From Tritrichomonas musculus (taxonomy: Eukaryota; Parabasalia; Tritrichomonadida; Tritrichomonadidae), in contig JAPFFF010000006.1 of the NCBI GenBank assembly GCA_039105265.1, positions 1,426,001 to 1,490,000 on the forward strand: a DNA stretch of 64,000 nucleotides, read 5' to 3'. The notes beneath the pieces are model-generated. The model saw nothing but the letters and a program-made list of their open reading frames with translations, was not told the origin of the DNA and searched no databases. This document shows positions 50,210-60,116 of the stretch, piece by piece; within the stretch, counting starts at the first letter, position 1, and each line of letters begins with the position of its first letter. The position numbers and the translations under genes were made by a program.

Positions 50210-51160
50210 ATGATATTTTTATTCTTATATCTTTCTTATTCCGAAAATTACCATTCTGGATTTTATGTTGGTGAAATCCATGAAAACAAAACAAGCACTT
50301 ATGAATTAAATGCCCAAATTCTATTTTTCAGATACTTTGGACATGAATTTCAAAAGCCACCAAATATATCTGTCTCTGTTGAACAAAATAATATTACATC
50401 AGATATTTTTTTTCCTACTTCTAACAGATTCTACCAATTGAAAGGAGATAAAATTAATATTCATTCATTCGAAGGCAAATCAAGGTATCAATTAATAATT
50501 GCTGAGTCAAAAAGTTGTGATGATTATGTTTTCGCTTTTTCTCTTACAAACTATATTAATACAACAATCACTGTTCATAACCAAAGCCGAAAACTTTGCT
50601 ATATTTTTTATGAGCCTGATTGTGATTATAGGATTAATTTTGACTGTCTTAGTAATAACAGAAACACTCTTTGTCAAATTTATTCAAAAAACACTTTGAT
50701 TACTGATTTGGCACCTGTCACCTGTCAATCAAATTCAACATGTGAAGAAACTCTTGAAGATGGATTTTTGGCAACTGTTCAAGGTCAAAATGATGGTGTA
50801 TCTGTTATTGAAACATCATTAAAAGTTTTAGCTGTTAAAGGCAAAAATTCGGCTTTGAAATGTGAAGCTTATGAAGTTGATTATATTGACATATATGGCA
50901 TTCATTCTATTAACAAAACAATAAATAATTTTCTTTGTGAGCCTGCTAAAGAATCTGTTATAATCGCTGTGGTCTTAGTTACAGTTTTATTATTTATTTT
51001 GATTTCTGGTGTTCTTGTTTATTACAAATGCAGGCCAAATAGGGATGCTTATGAAAGTGACGAAGCTGCAAGAAGAAAGCCATTTTCTCGAAATTATCGA
51101 CGAAACAGTGAAGTTGGAGCAAGAGATAGTGATATGTATACTCAAATTGGTCCTGATTAA
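50210..51160 (+). CDS. Type I membrane protein with YxxPhi tail
   Basis: 316 residues from the ATG at 50210 (MIFLFLYLSYSENYHSG); this start gives a short hydrophobic signal peptide. The ectodomain of about 230 residues has paired cysteines and several N-glycosylation sites (NKT, NIS, NIT, NTT, NQS, NST). One membrane span follows near 255-278 (SVIIAVVLVTVLLFILISG). The basic 40-residue cytoplasmic tail ends SDMYTQIGPD; YTQI fits the YxxPhi endocytic signal read by AP mu subunits. No family is recognised; trichomonads carry many such surface or endosomal proteins. It starts about 570 bp from the beta-adaptin gene. Confidence 0.8.
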   Translation: MIFLFLYLSYSENYHSGFYVGEIHENKTSTYELNAQILFFRYFGHEFQKPPNISVSVEQNNITSDIFFPTSNRFYQLKGDKINIHSFEGKSRYQLIIAESKSCDDYVFAFSLTNYINTTITVHNQSRKLCYIFYEPDCDYRINFDCLSNNRNTLCQIYSKNTLITDLAPVTCQSNSTCEETLEDGFLATVQGQNDGVSVIETSLKVLAVKGKNSALKCEAYEVDYIDIYGIHSINKTINNFLCEPAKESVIIAVVLVTVLLFILISGVLVYYKCRPNRDAYESDEAARRKPFSRNYRRNSEVGARDSDMYTQIGPD

Positions 51161-51630
51161 TCAATTATGTTTCATAGTTGTGCTTATAATGAATGTTAGC
51201 AATGTTGTCATTATATTAAATAGAGTTTTTTCGTTTGTTTGTTTGGTTACCTTTTATATTGTTTTTTATAGTATCAATAAAATTTATATTTGCAATATTT
51301 TTAATAATTACATTAAAAATTTTATTTCTTATTAAGAATGTTATATTTCTTTTTCATTGTCCTCAATACTATACTTGTTTTCGGTCTTTTTCGCTTATTA
51401 TTATATCAAGTACTCTCTGTTAAGCATTTCAAATGTTAAAAATTTAAAAGTACTATAAAGCAGCCAATAGATATTAATGATCCAAGTTAAATATACAATG
51501 AGAATATTAAATTCAATAAAATATCATTGAACTTCAATCTATTTTTATGTGAATATTAGCAGTAAACGGTTTTGACAGCATCAAATTTTTTTGTGGATTT
51601 TGATGTAATGAAATAAAAATATAAAAGCAA
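51161..51630. other. Intergenic spacer
   Basis: A+T-rich 470-bp spacer between plus-strand genes. The hydrophobic open stretches in it are compositional. Nothing else seen. Confidence 0.5.
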
Positions 51631-53451
51631 ATGAGAAGGCAACAAGATGTCAGCGAAGCTAATAACTTGAAAGAGCTTTTAAACTCGTCTATAGACCCCG
51701 GTGATGAATCTTTTTGGGAGAATCTAAAACATTGTGTTCTCACTTCAAAGGAAATTACTTCTTTAAATAGACGTTCAATTTTAAATTTAAAGTTGATATT
51801 TGCTGAAGTACCTAATAATTTAAATAGCATTTCTACAATATCGCATTTATTAAAACTGCTAAAGCCATCATTGAAATCAGATATCGGCGGTGAAATTGGA
51901 ACCACAATTAACACGATTTTTTTGCAAAAAGAAAACCTAAATGTTACTGATATTTCAGCATTTTTAAGTTCAACTAGCTATATTTGTTCAGGAAATTTTA
52001 ATCTCAAAAGAGCAATTCTTGATGAAATTATAGAGCAATTTTCAGAATATCTAGGTTTAGATAAACTGAAAGATTGTTCGCCAATTGTTCTTTCTTCTTT
52101 ATTTGAATTGATGATCACATTAATTTCTCAATGTCCTGAAAATAGAACTCTTTTATCACAATATCTGAATGAGCCTCAATTAAGTAAGTGTTTGAATATT
52201 ATAAAAGGATGTAATGATTCATTAGCTCAGATGCTTGTTGCAGAATGGTTATGGAGATCAATTAATTGCTTGCCTACTAAGCCCAATATAAAAAAAATTT
52301 TTGGACCACTAAGTGAGTCGTTTAATAAAATATCAATGGGCAACTTTAGAGAATCACTTCATGATTTCATTATGCAAATTAATCAAAAATTTAATTTGTC
52401 AATTACTCATATAGAATTTGATGATATTCGATATAATTGTATTGAACTTGATATTAAAGGTTGGATCGATCTCAACCCTAATTCAATTGCTCTTTGGTTG
52501 ATAAATCAATCATCTAGAGATGGCTCGCAAAATACGAACTTGCCAGATGTTGTTGTGTTAAGGTCTTCGATGATTTATAATTGTAAAGCCACTCAAAAAC
52601 AAATATCTTTTAATACGAAAGAAAGATTGCAAACTTTCAATTCAATTTCAAGAGAAAGGCCATGTAAATTTGAATTTTCTCTCAGCAAAAAAATTGATAA
52701 AGCTAAAATGAATTCTTTTTTAAAATTGGCTCAGAAAAAGAACAAAAAAGTTTTAGAAGCAGAGAGAAAAGAAGTTACAGGAAAAAGCAAAAATATTAAA
52801 GCAGTAGAGAAAAGTAATGCATCTGCAATAAAGGTTGATACCAAAGTAAATTTCGCTGACAAAAAGCGCATATATGCTAAAAATGTTAAAAGTAATTCAA
52901 AGCAAAGAAGCCTTATTGTGGGTAATGGTTCAGATAGTGATGATGAGATGATATTTGAGATGAAACAAGCTGTTGATTCTGAATTAAATAATGATGATTA
53001 TATATTTGGAAAAACAACTCAAGAAAAAGATAACAATATGAATAAAATTGAAGAAATGTTGAATGACTTCCAAAAGACATCGATTGAGTCAATAAATCAA
53101 ACAGAAGAATCAGCTAAAATTGAAATCAATGGTATTGTTGCAAAACTTGAAGACAACATGCGTATGCTACATCAACTAGCACAACAACATAAAGAATTGA
53201 CAGATATAACGACTAAAGAAAGTCTAGCAATTGGTGAAAGTGTTGCCAATCTTGAAACTGACTTCAGAGTAAAAAATGATGAAATGATCCAAAAGAGAAA
53301 TTCAATAAGTCTTCAAATTAATAATGAAATTGACTCTGAAAAAACAAAGTTTGTTCAAGAAACAAATATAGCATTTGAAAATAATGCTATTGTTGGTTTG
53401 ACAACTCACCTTTCAAACTTGAGAGAAATTATGTGTGAGGCACCATTTTAA
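51631..53451 (+). CDS. SYCP2-like (synaptonemal complex/axis) protein
   Basis: 606 residues. The N-terminal 250 residues are helical repeats with VAEWLWRS and FGPLSESFNKISMGNFRESLHDFIMQINQ, parallel to the ARM-like part of SYCP2 (QWFSMDFVAKAFKGIKDSEFETDCRIFLNLVN type). Next, about 258-340, comes a beta-rich stretch with ELDIKGWIDLNPNSIALWL and TQKQISFNTKERL, parallel to the Spt16M-like domain of SYCP2 (EFWIDFNLGSQTLSFYI ... GKELLLYF). A basic disordered linker leads to an acidic DSDDEM patch and a C-terminal coiled coil (about 475-600). SYCP2/Red1 proteins form the chromosome axis in meiosis. The match is by pattern and moderate; I know of no catalytic test in sequence. Confidence 0.6.
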   Translation: MRRQQDVSEANNLKELLNSSIDPGDESFWENLKHCVLTSKEITSLNRRSILNLKLIFAEVPNNLNSISTISHLLKLLKPSLKSDIGGEIGTTINTIFLQKENLNVTDISAFLSSTSYICSGNFNLKRAILDEIIEQFSEYLGLDKLKDCSPIVLSSLFELMITLISQCPENRTLLSQYLNEPQLSKCLNIIKGCNDSLAQMLVAEWLWRSINCLPTKPNIKKIFGPLSESFNKISMGNFRESLHDFIMQINQKFNLSITHIEFDDIRYNCIELDIKGWIDLNPNSIALWLINQSSRDGSQNTNLPDVVVLRSSMIYNCKATQKQISFNTKERLQTFNSISRERPCKFEFSLSKKIDKAKMNSFLKLAQKKNKKVLEAERKEVTGKSKNIKAVEKSNASAIKVDTKVNFADKKRIYAKNVKSNSKQRSLIVGNGSDSDDEMIFEMKQAVDSELNNDDYIFGKTTQEKDNNMNKIEEMLNDFQKTSIESINQTEESAKIEINGIVAKLEDNMRMLHQLAQQHKELTDITTKESLAIGESVANLETDFRVKNDEMIQKRNSISLQINNEIDSEKTKFVQETNIAFENNAIVGLTTHLSNLREIMCEAPF

Positions 53452-53528
53452 TTCAGACCTCATTAATCAAATACTCACTGAAATACCTTCCTCCCTAAAA
53501 TTTAAATAAACAATTCAAATATTTTTTT

Positions 53529-53540
53529 GATCGTTTTTAA
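53529..53540. promoter_or_regulatory. ATCGTT motif upstream of the importin gene
   Basis: GATCGTTTTTAA about 85 bases before the ATG at 53623. It belongs to the recurring set. Confidence 0.25.
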
Positions 53541-53622
53541 AAAAAATTATAGTTAACTAGATTTATGATAACACCTTTTGTTGGTCAAGAGTATTCAATT
53601 TTTTCTATAAAAATTTTTGAAG

Positions 53623-56600
53623 ATGAATGATGAATCTTCAAATTTTACTCAACAATTAACAGAATGTTATTTTATTCTAAGCAATATAACAGTTGATCCG
53701 CAAAAAGTTGAAGAAGCTTCACGTTTTTTAATGAATTTTTATTCGCAACCAAAAGCATTTTCGTTTATTGTAAATTATATATCAATTGTTGATAATCCCA
53801 TTTTACAAAAAGGAGCAATTGTTGGAATGAAAATGATACTTCAAAGCAATCATGATTTGCTTCAAAATCATGAAACTTATCTTTCATTATTAAATTTATC
53901 TGTATTCCAATCTCCAGTTGTTAGAAAATTTGCAATATTTTATCTTTCAAATTATAAATCACCAGAAACTATTGAGCTAATTATTCAGTTTGTTCAATCT
54001 AATTTTAATCCAGACACAATAAACTCAATCAATGATATTCAAATTGAAGCATTTATGAAATTATTAACAATTGTAATAAAAAGTGTGCCTGAAGAAAATG
54101 TTATGCAGTATATTGAACTCTGTTCAACCTTAAGCTCGAAAGCATACCAATCATCCAACATTGATTTACTTATATCTGCAGCAATTTTTAGATTAACTTT
54201 CATACCTTTTTTGCAAGATGGACAAAACTCGATATATCAAGAATATATGAATTCTGCTTTACAGGTTTTTATTCAATTTGTACAGCAAAACTCTGATTCA
54301 GATCAGAGTACCGAATTTTTTAATGCAATATGTGATTTCATAAGTAATGATCCATATTCAATAAATTTTCACCCTTTACTAGAACTTGTTATTAATTATA
54401 TTGTAGCGCCAGAAATATCGGAAGCACTTTCTAACAAGCTTTTATTACTCTCAGATAGTATCTTAGATTCATGTCAAGATATCATTAAAGAAGATCAGAA
54501 AACAGCCATGGGACTCATGGTTCAATTATTAAGTTCATATTGTTTATATTCTAAAAAAACTTATAGCCCAAGCAATTCTTATGACCAATGCAATATATTT
54601 TCGACTTTTTTTAATGTATTTTATGAAGATGAATACATCTCCGAAATATATTCAAATATTCCATCACTTTTCAACGAAGGATCATCTGGCAAATTTACAT
54701 CGCTTTTAATTATTGAATCAGCATTAAATTCATCTAGTGATTTTTACGCGTCCAAGGTATCAGAATTATATTCCATATTGCAAACTTCACTCAACGATCA
54801 AGATTTCTGTGTCAGAAGCGCATCCTCATTTGTACTCTCCGATTTTTGTCAAATTCTTCATCCCACTATTGCATTTGATTCAATTATCACGTCACTTTTC
54901 AATTGTATTCAATTGAATCCTTCTATTGAATTTTTGAATGCACTCACTGAAATTTTTGAAGTGTCCACACAAACAGACACCATTTTTGAGCAATGTTACA
55001 CATTTCTTTTCAATCTGTTTCAGACGTCAGTTGACATGATTGTTCAGCAGCGCGCTGTTGAATGTATTTCTTCACTCACAAAAAAGTCGAATGAAAAAGT
55101 TTGCTCGTTTTATGACCAAATCTTTGCCATCATGTCACATATTGTTCTCTCATCAGTTGGCGAGAACCAGCCTGATGATCTGAACTCGATTCTCATTGCG
55201 CCATCCATTTCCTGTCTTTCGCATCTCTGTGAGAGCTGCACCCGCAAAATTGAGAGCTTTATTCCATCCTTTCTGGAGGTTATAATGGCCAATATAAATG
55301 ACCTTTCCTCTCAATTTCAATGCATCGATGCGCTTTCGCACATTTGCGAGTACTTTTCTCAGCAGGCACGTTCTATCGTCCCTCAAATTTTGAAGACTCT
55401 GTTTGAAGTTGCAAGCAACGAAGTAAAGTTCAGCGAATTCAATCTAAATGACGCTGATGTTGACGGTTATGGTGAAATTGATGATGAATTTGAGTTTCAG
55501 AAAGAAATCAATTCGAATGCTGCTGCTGTTCGTGTTATATGCAAAATCTTCTCAATTTACCCTGACTTACTCATTCAATTTTTCAATGAGGTCTATTCAA
55601 TTCTCCTGAAATTCAAGGACTCGGAAAGTGGTGACGGAACCGTTGCTTGCGCCATTGGAGTCGGCTACATATCAAAGGCGCTTGTCTCTCTAGATGGAAG
55701 CGATTCACAAGCCGAGAAAATCATCAATGATTTGCTCCTCCCTTTGAAAGGATCGCTTGTTAAGTCTTCCGATCCGATCACATCAGGAAATGCCTTCACG
55801 GCCCTTTCAATTCTCATTGTAAAGAGTCCTTCCTTTCTCACTGAGAAGGTCTTCGATGCAATTTCGATGGTTTTGAATGGGGAGCTCCTCTTCCAGAGCG
55901 GAAGGGTCACTTACAACGAGTGCCTCTTCACTGGCCTCTTGAAAACTCTGAAGTCAATTATGAAGATGAATTTTTTCAATGGTCTGCAGCCATTTATCCC
56001 CATAATTCATGGCTTCCTCGGAAAAAGTTCAGGTCTTCGTGACTTTTCATTGAAATTTTTCGGTTCGTTGATTTCGATATCGAAAAGTGCGCAAATCTTG
56101 CCTGTTGAGATGAGTTCGCTGCTAATTCAAACTGCATTGACGGTTGGTGACGGTTATGGTTCGATTGAATTTTTGACAAAATTGATAGAAACCGCTCCTG
56201 ATTCAATTTTGGAAATTGTGCCAAAAATCGTCGATATGGTCAAATCTCGAGTTTTTGAATCATCTGGTGGTGATGTGAACTCTATCGTTGTAAAAAGTGG
56301 AAATTCAATTGTTGTTGAAAAGTGCGTCTTATTGATCAGGTCACTTTTGCAGAAATTGAATACTGACATTTCGGTTTTTATTCCAGTGATCCTTCAATCA
56401 ACTCCGCCGAAAGTTTTACTCTCAAAAACTGATCGGTTCTTTCAATTAATTCAATGGATCTATCAGAACCAAGATGGATCCTTGAACCAGCAGATTGCTA
56501 CGTGCGTGGTGCTGCTGTTGAGCGAATCTGACAATTTGCTCTTTAAAAGAAAACTGTCAGATGAGCAGCTTGCTTCAATTAAGATGCTATTTCAGTTGTT

Positions 56601-56694
56601 GATGCCTTCTATTCCTAACTTTAACGATTTTTGTGCTCAGATTTGTAACAATGAGCAGTTCAAGCTTGAGAAATTGGCTGAAAGAACTAATTAA
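53623..56694 (+). CDS. Importin-beta family karyopherin (importin-4/Kap123-like)
   Basis: 1023 residues from the ATG at 53623. It is a HEAT-repeat solenoid nuclear import receptor. Pattern evidence: an N-terminal stretch with PQKVEEASRFLMNFYSQPKAF, NPILQKGAIVGMKMIL (importin-4 RQLAAVLLRRRL position), then repeated paired helices; DDFCVRSASSFVLSDFCQ-like HEAT units in the middle; and an acidic loop (NLNDADVDGYGEIDDEFEFQKEI) that is typical of importin-4/Kap123 and Kap121 near the centre, followed by AAAVRVICKIFSIYP (importin KEAAAECLGEL position). Cargo in relatives includes histones and ribosomal proteins. The codon use changes along the gene: from about 54950 onward G+C-rich codons (CTC, TCG, CTG, GCG) become frequent. 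No stop or break is seen. Confidence 0.82.
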   Translation: MNDESSNFTQQLTECYFILSNITVDPQKVEEASRFLMNFYSQPKAFSFIVNYISIVDNPILQKGAIVGMKMILQSNHDLLQNHETYLSLLNLSVFQSPVVRKFAIFYLSNYKSPETIELIIQFVQSNFNPDTINSINDIQIEAFMKLLTIVIKSVPEENVMQYIELCSTLSSKAYQSSNIDLLISAAIFRLTFIPFLQDGQNSIYQEYMNSALQVFIQFVQQNSDSDQSTEFFNAICDFISNDPYSINFHPLLELVINYIVAPEISEALSNKLLLLSDSILDSCQDIIKEDQKTAMGLMVQLLSSYCLYSKKTYSPSNSYDQCNIFSTFFNVFYEDEYISEIYSNIPSLFNEGSSGKFTSLLIIESALNSSSDFYASKVSELYSILQTSLNDQDFCVRSASSFVLSDFCQILHPTIAFDSIITSLFNCIQLNPSIEFLNALTEIFEVSTQTDTIFEQCYTFLFNLFQTSVDMIVQQRAVECISSLTKKSNEKVCSFYDQIFAIMSHIVLSSVGENQPDDLNSILIAPSISCLSHLCESCTRKIESFIPSFLEVIMANINDLSSQFQCIDALSHICEYFSQQARSIVPQILKTLFEVASNEVKFSEFNLNDADVDGYGEIDDEFEFQKEINSNAAAVRVICKIFSIYPDLLIQFFNEVYSILLKFKDSESGDGTVACAIGVGYISKALVSLDGSDSQAEKIINDLLLPLKGSLVKSSDPITSGNAFTALSILIVKSPSFLTEKVFDAISMVLNGELLFQSGRVTYNECLFTGLLKTLKSIMKMNFFNGLQPFIPIIHGFLGKSSGLRDFSLKFFGSLISISKSAQILPVEMSSLLIQTALTVGDGYGSIEFLTKLIETAPDSILEIVPKIVDMVKSRVFESSGGDVNSIVVKSGNSIVVEKCVLLIRSLLQKLNTDISVFIPVILQSTPPKVLLSKTDRFFQLIQWIYQNQDGSLNQQIATCVVLLLSESDNLLFKRKLSDEQLASIKMLFQLLMPSIPNFNDFCAQICNNEQFKLEKLAERTN

Positions 56695-57035
56695 TTATTA
56701 TGATATTAATTACCAATATATGTATGGGTACTGGATTCTCTTCCGTCATTTATTTATATATTCATATATTATATTAATTAAGAGTTAATTAGATTATTTT
56801 ATAAATACCAGAATATTTTAATGGGCAATAAGTGATATATCAACGATTTTATTTTTAAATGAGAAATGATCGTTTTTTTATTTTTTGAATAAGATCATTG
56901 AAATATTTGAATATAAAAATTTAATTATGAAATATTTTTATCTTTTAGAACTACTTATATTTATAAATTATTTAATATAAATAAAAATATATAAATATAT
57001 TATATTAGAAAAAATATTAATGTTAAGAATTATGT
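56695..57035. other. Intergenic spacer
   Basis: Very A+T-rich spacer between convergent sequences. Nothing recognised. Confidence 0.5.
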
Positions 57036-57449
57036 TTATTTTTTGGAGCTAAAAAAACAATTCAATATCTTTTGGTCAAGTGTAACAATTTTTTCGTTGA
57101 GCGCAAATAAAAGAATTCGTTTGTTGGTTCTAAAAATATGGAATTTTTCAATATTTGACCAGAATTTCATAATTTTTGGCTTAAAAAATAATATAATTTT
57201 TTCAATCTTTGAAAAAAATAGTAGATTTCTAGGATAATTATTTCAAAAAGAAATAATTATATTTAAGACATCTTTTAAATCTTGCGAATTTTCATCAATT
57301 TTGTAATCATTAAAAATGCGAATTAAATTTTCATAATTTTCTTCAAGATCATCTGAATTTTTCAAGAATTCCATTAAAGAAGATTCGACAAGTTCTCGAG
57401 AATGCATATATATTATGATATCTGAGTTTTCTTTCAAGAATTCACTCAT
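57036..57449 (-). pseudogene. Truncated trichomonad ankyrin-family (DUF3447-type) N-terminus
   Basis: From ATG 57449 the frame reads MSEFLKENSDIIIYMHSREL and runs 68 codons to a TGA at 57243-57245, then continues open in the same frame for 68 more codons to TAA at 57036. The words before (NLIRIFNDYKIDENSQDLKD) and after the TGA (FFSKIEKIILFFKP, FHIFRTNKRILLF) both fit the N-terminal domain that precedes ankyrin repeats in a very large trichomonad family. There are no ankyrin repeats here, so the copy is also truncated. TGA ends other genes in the window (TMEM231, POLR1B), so recoding is unlikely. Host gene fragment; family call is from memory of its style and moderate. Confidence 0.55.
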
Positions 57450-57510
57450 TTTTATTTTATAAAGTAATAAAAAGTGACAAAATAGCTTGTATGCATTTTT
57501 TTAAAAAAAC

Positions 57511-58231
57511 TGCTGATTAAAAGTTCATTCCCAATATAAATATAAATATAATGTAATTTATCACTATTATATTTTTATTTATTTAATATAAATTCGGAGC
57601 TCTATAACAAGATATTAAAGATTCTTATTTATCGTTTTTTCATTTTCAAATATTTTGAATTGCTAAAAATTTATGATAAAAAAAAGAAATTTCTCAGAAC
57701 TTTTTTTAGAAAATTGCTGATTAAAAGTTCATTCCCGATATAAATATAAGTATATTATAATATAATACTATTATATATTTATTTATTTAATATAAATTCG
57801 GAGCTCTATAACAAGATATTAAAGATTCTTATTTATCTTTTTTTCATTTTCAAATATTTTGAATTGCTAAAAATTTATGATAAAAAAAAGAAACTTCTCA
57901 GAACTTTTTTTAAAAAATTGCTGATTAAAAGTTCATTCCCGATATAAATATAAGTATATTATAATATAATACTATTATATATTTATTTATTTAATATAAA
58001 TTCGGAGCTCTATAACAAGATATTAAAGATTCTTATTTATCTTTTTTTCATTTTCAAATATTTTGAATTGCTAAAAATTTATGATAAAAAAAAGAAACTT
58101 CTCAGAACTTTTTTTAAAAAATTGCTGATTAAAAGTTCATTCCCAATATAAATATAAGTATATTATAATATAATACTATTATATATTTATTTATTTAATA
58201 TAAATTCGGAGCTCTGTAACAAGATATTAAA
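57511..58231. repeat. 204-bp tandem repeat, about 3.5 copies
   Basis: Units start with TGCTGATTAAAAGTTCATTC at 57511, 57715, 57919 and 58123, an exact 204-base period. Each has TTCGGAGCTCTATAACAAGA in the middle. Copies 2 and 3 are nearly identical; the fourth stops near 58231 after half a unit. It lies in a spacer and codes for nothing visible. Confidence 0.95.
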
Positions 58232-58604
58232 TGATTTTAAATTTCTTTCAATATTTATATAACTATTGAAAAATTATAAATCTTAATTTGGTCAACTTTT
58301 ATTAATTAAATGCTTTTTTATATTATTATATATATAAAAATAAAATAAAAAATTTTTTTCATAAATAAAAATTTTAAATATTTTAACGAATTTTGATCGT
58401 CTACCCACACATATTTACCAATTGAGAAAGTTATTTTTTTTTTTTCTGATCCCTATTTGTTCAGTAGATTGTATTAAAAAAAAGATTTTTGATCTATTAA
58501 TTTTATATTATGAAAAAATATTAAATATTATTATAAAATAAACAATATTTATATAATTAAAACAACATATATTAGACAAGACCAAAAATAATAATTTTTT
58601 GCTT
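58232..58604. other. Spacer after the tandem repeat
   Basis: A+T-rich with homopolymer runs. No gene seen. Confidence 0.5.
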
Positions 58605-59390
58605 CTATACTAGTTTAACTTTGGTTCTTTTTTTATTTGAATTGTCATTAGTATCATCACTGACTTGTGTTTCTATTTGAAGGGCTGGAATTGATTGTGC
58701 AGCTTTATTTCTTATTGCAGAAAGAGCTACTGTTGCTGCTGAAGCACTTATTCCCTTAAAATCAGGAATCTTTTGGTAATATCCTGGAACAATCCTATAG
58801 CCTCCAGACATCACTTTGTTAAGATCTGATACAGAGAATTTAAGAAGCTTAATAAGGATTGGTGTTGATGATGGGTTATTTTCAATGTATCTAATTTCAT
58901 CTAGTAAATGTATAAAATGAGAATAATCTGATTTAAATATTTGAGATCGTTCAATTACTTTAACAAAATAAAGTTCATTTTCTTTCGATTGGGCACAAAT
59001 TGATGCCATATAGCCGATATATGGAATTAAAACAATGTTTGGACGTTTTATATTGAGTAATTTACAGTATGATATCAATTTTTTGAATTTTTTCGCAATA
59101 ATTAATTGATATATTTCTGTTAAAAATGTTTGGCTATCTCCAATTGTTTCAATCGTTGAAGTTGGTCGTTGTCGAGTATATTGAAAAGCAAGTACGGATG
59201 AAAATGTAGAATGGTTACTGTTGTAGTCTGAAGTGATGGTGGAAATTGGATTTGCAACTTCACCTGGTGGGCGCCTTAATAATATTTCTGATTGATCGCA
59301 ATCTACACTAAAATAGTTTTTGGATAAATTGCTTGCTGCAAAGCGAAGGGAATTATATCGATTAGGAGAAATGGAACGAAGAGAATTCAT
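58605..59390 (-). CDS. Unknown protein, 261 residues
   Basis: Not recognised. The N-terminal 85 residues are Ser/Asn/Arg-rich and probably disordered (RRPPGEVANPIS, QYTRQRPTST). Residues about 85-190 are helical (LTEIYQLIIAKKFKKLISYCKLL; ELYFVKVIERSQIF; FIHLLDEIRYIENN; LIKLLKFSVSDLNKVM) and could be a small alpha-solenoid. Then come an Ala/Ser-rich helix (ISASAATVALSAIRNKAAQ) and a basic tail (NKKRTKVKLV) that might act as a nuclear signal. The ATG at 59390 has an ATCGTT motif about 40 bases upstream. No neighbour suggests a job. Confidence 0.7.
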   Translation of the reverse strand: MNSLRSISPNRYNSLRFAASNLSKNYFSVDCDQSEILLRRPPGEVANPISTITSDYNSNHSTFSSVLAFQYTRQRPTSTIETIGDSQTFLTEIYQLIIAKKFKKLISYCKLLNIKRPNIVLIPYIGYMASICAQSKENELYFVKVIERSQIFKSDYSHFIHLLDEIRYIENNPSSTPILIKLLKFSVSDLNKVMSGGYRIVPGYYQKIPDFKGISASAATVALSAIRNKAAQSIPALQIETQVSDDTNDNSNKKRTKVKLV

Positions 59391-60116
59391 TGTAAAAAAA
59401 AAAGACTGAAATTAAACTTTCAAATGATTTTGATCGTTCAAAAATTTCCACCAAAAGTTTATAGCTTTATAGCACAATCTTTTTTTCGTAATTCAGAAAG
59501 TAATAAATAACAATTCAGATTGATGCAAAAGTCTTTGATTCAAAGATTTATTAATTCAAATTTGTGAGTGGTTTAAATGCATTATGAAATTATAAAAAAA
59601 TGTTTAAGTTTTCCTTTGGTTGATTACTTTAAAACAGTGATGAATTAAAAGCATTTTAAACATTAAATGGATCGAGAAAAAATAATAATTATAATTTCAT
59701 GCAAATAATTAAAATAAAAAAAAAAAAAATGCATAACAATAATAATTCTTTCATTTGTGTATATAAAATGAAAGGGGAAAGGGCTATTACTAAAATTATA
59801 GTTATATCGATATCATCTATCAAATATATATCTACTCATAATTAGTTTATAATTATATATCTACTGAGAAAAAAGGAAAGAAATTTGTTCTGTCAATGAT
59901 CAAGCTAGTATTCATGTTTAACAGGTTGCTATTAAACCTAGACAGTATATGAGTTTTTAGTCAAAAAAACTAATTTTTGTATTATAAAAATGATAATAAT
60001 AAATTAAAACTGATAGAAATATTTGATTGTTCAGTTAGCCTAAGATTTCTTAGAAAAAGGAACCATAAAATAGCAATTTTGCAGAATTACTTCAATGTGA
60101 CTTTCAATCAAAATAA
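59391..60116. other. Divergent spacer
   Basis: A+T-rich, with the ATCGTT motif at 59432. A weakly coding-like stretch in another phase lies at 59977-60180 next to the BspA pseudogene and may be remnant 5' sequence of it, but this is not secure. Confidence 0.45.
59432..59439. promoter_or_regulatory. ATCGTT motif upstream of the 59390 gene
   Basis: GATCGTTC, inverse AACGATC, about 42-49 bases before the ATG at 59390. Part of the recurring set. Confidence 0.3.

Noticed and set aside
57243-57245. TGA read as an amino acid
   Set aside because: TGA ends TMEM231 and POLR1B in this window, so the standard code applies and the ankyrin-family copy is better seen as broken.
57511-58231. CRISPR-like array
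   Set aside because: Whole 204-bp units repeat without unique spacers, and the genome is eukaryotic; it is a tandem repeat.
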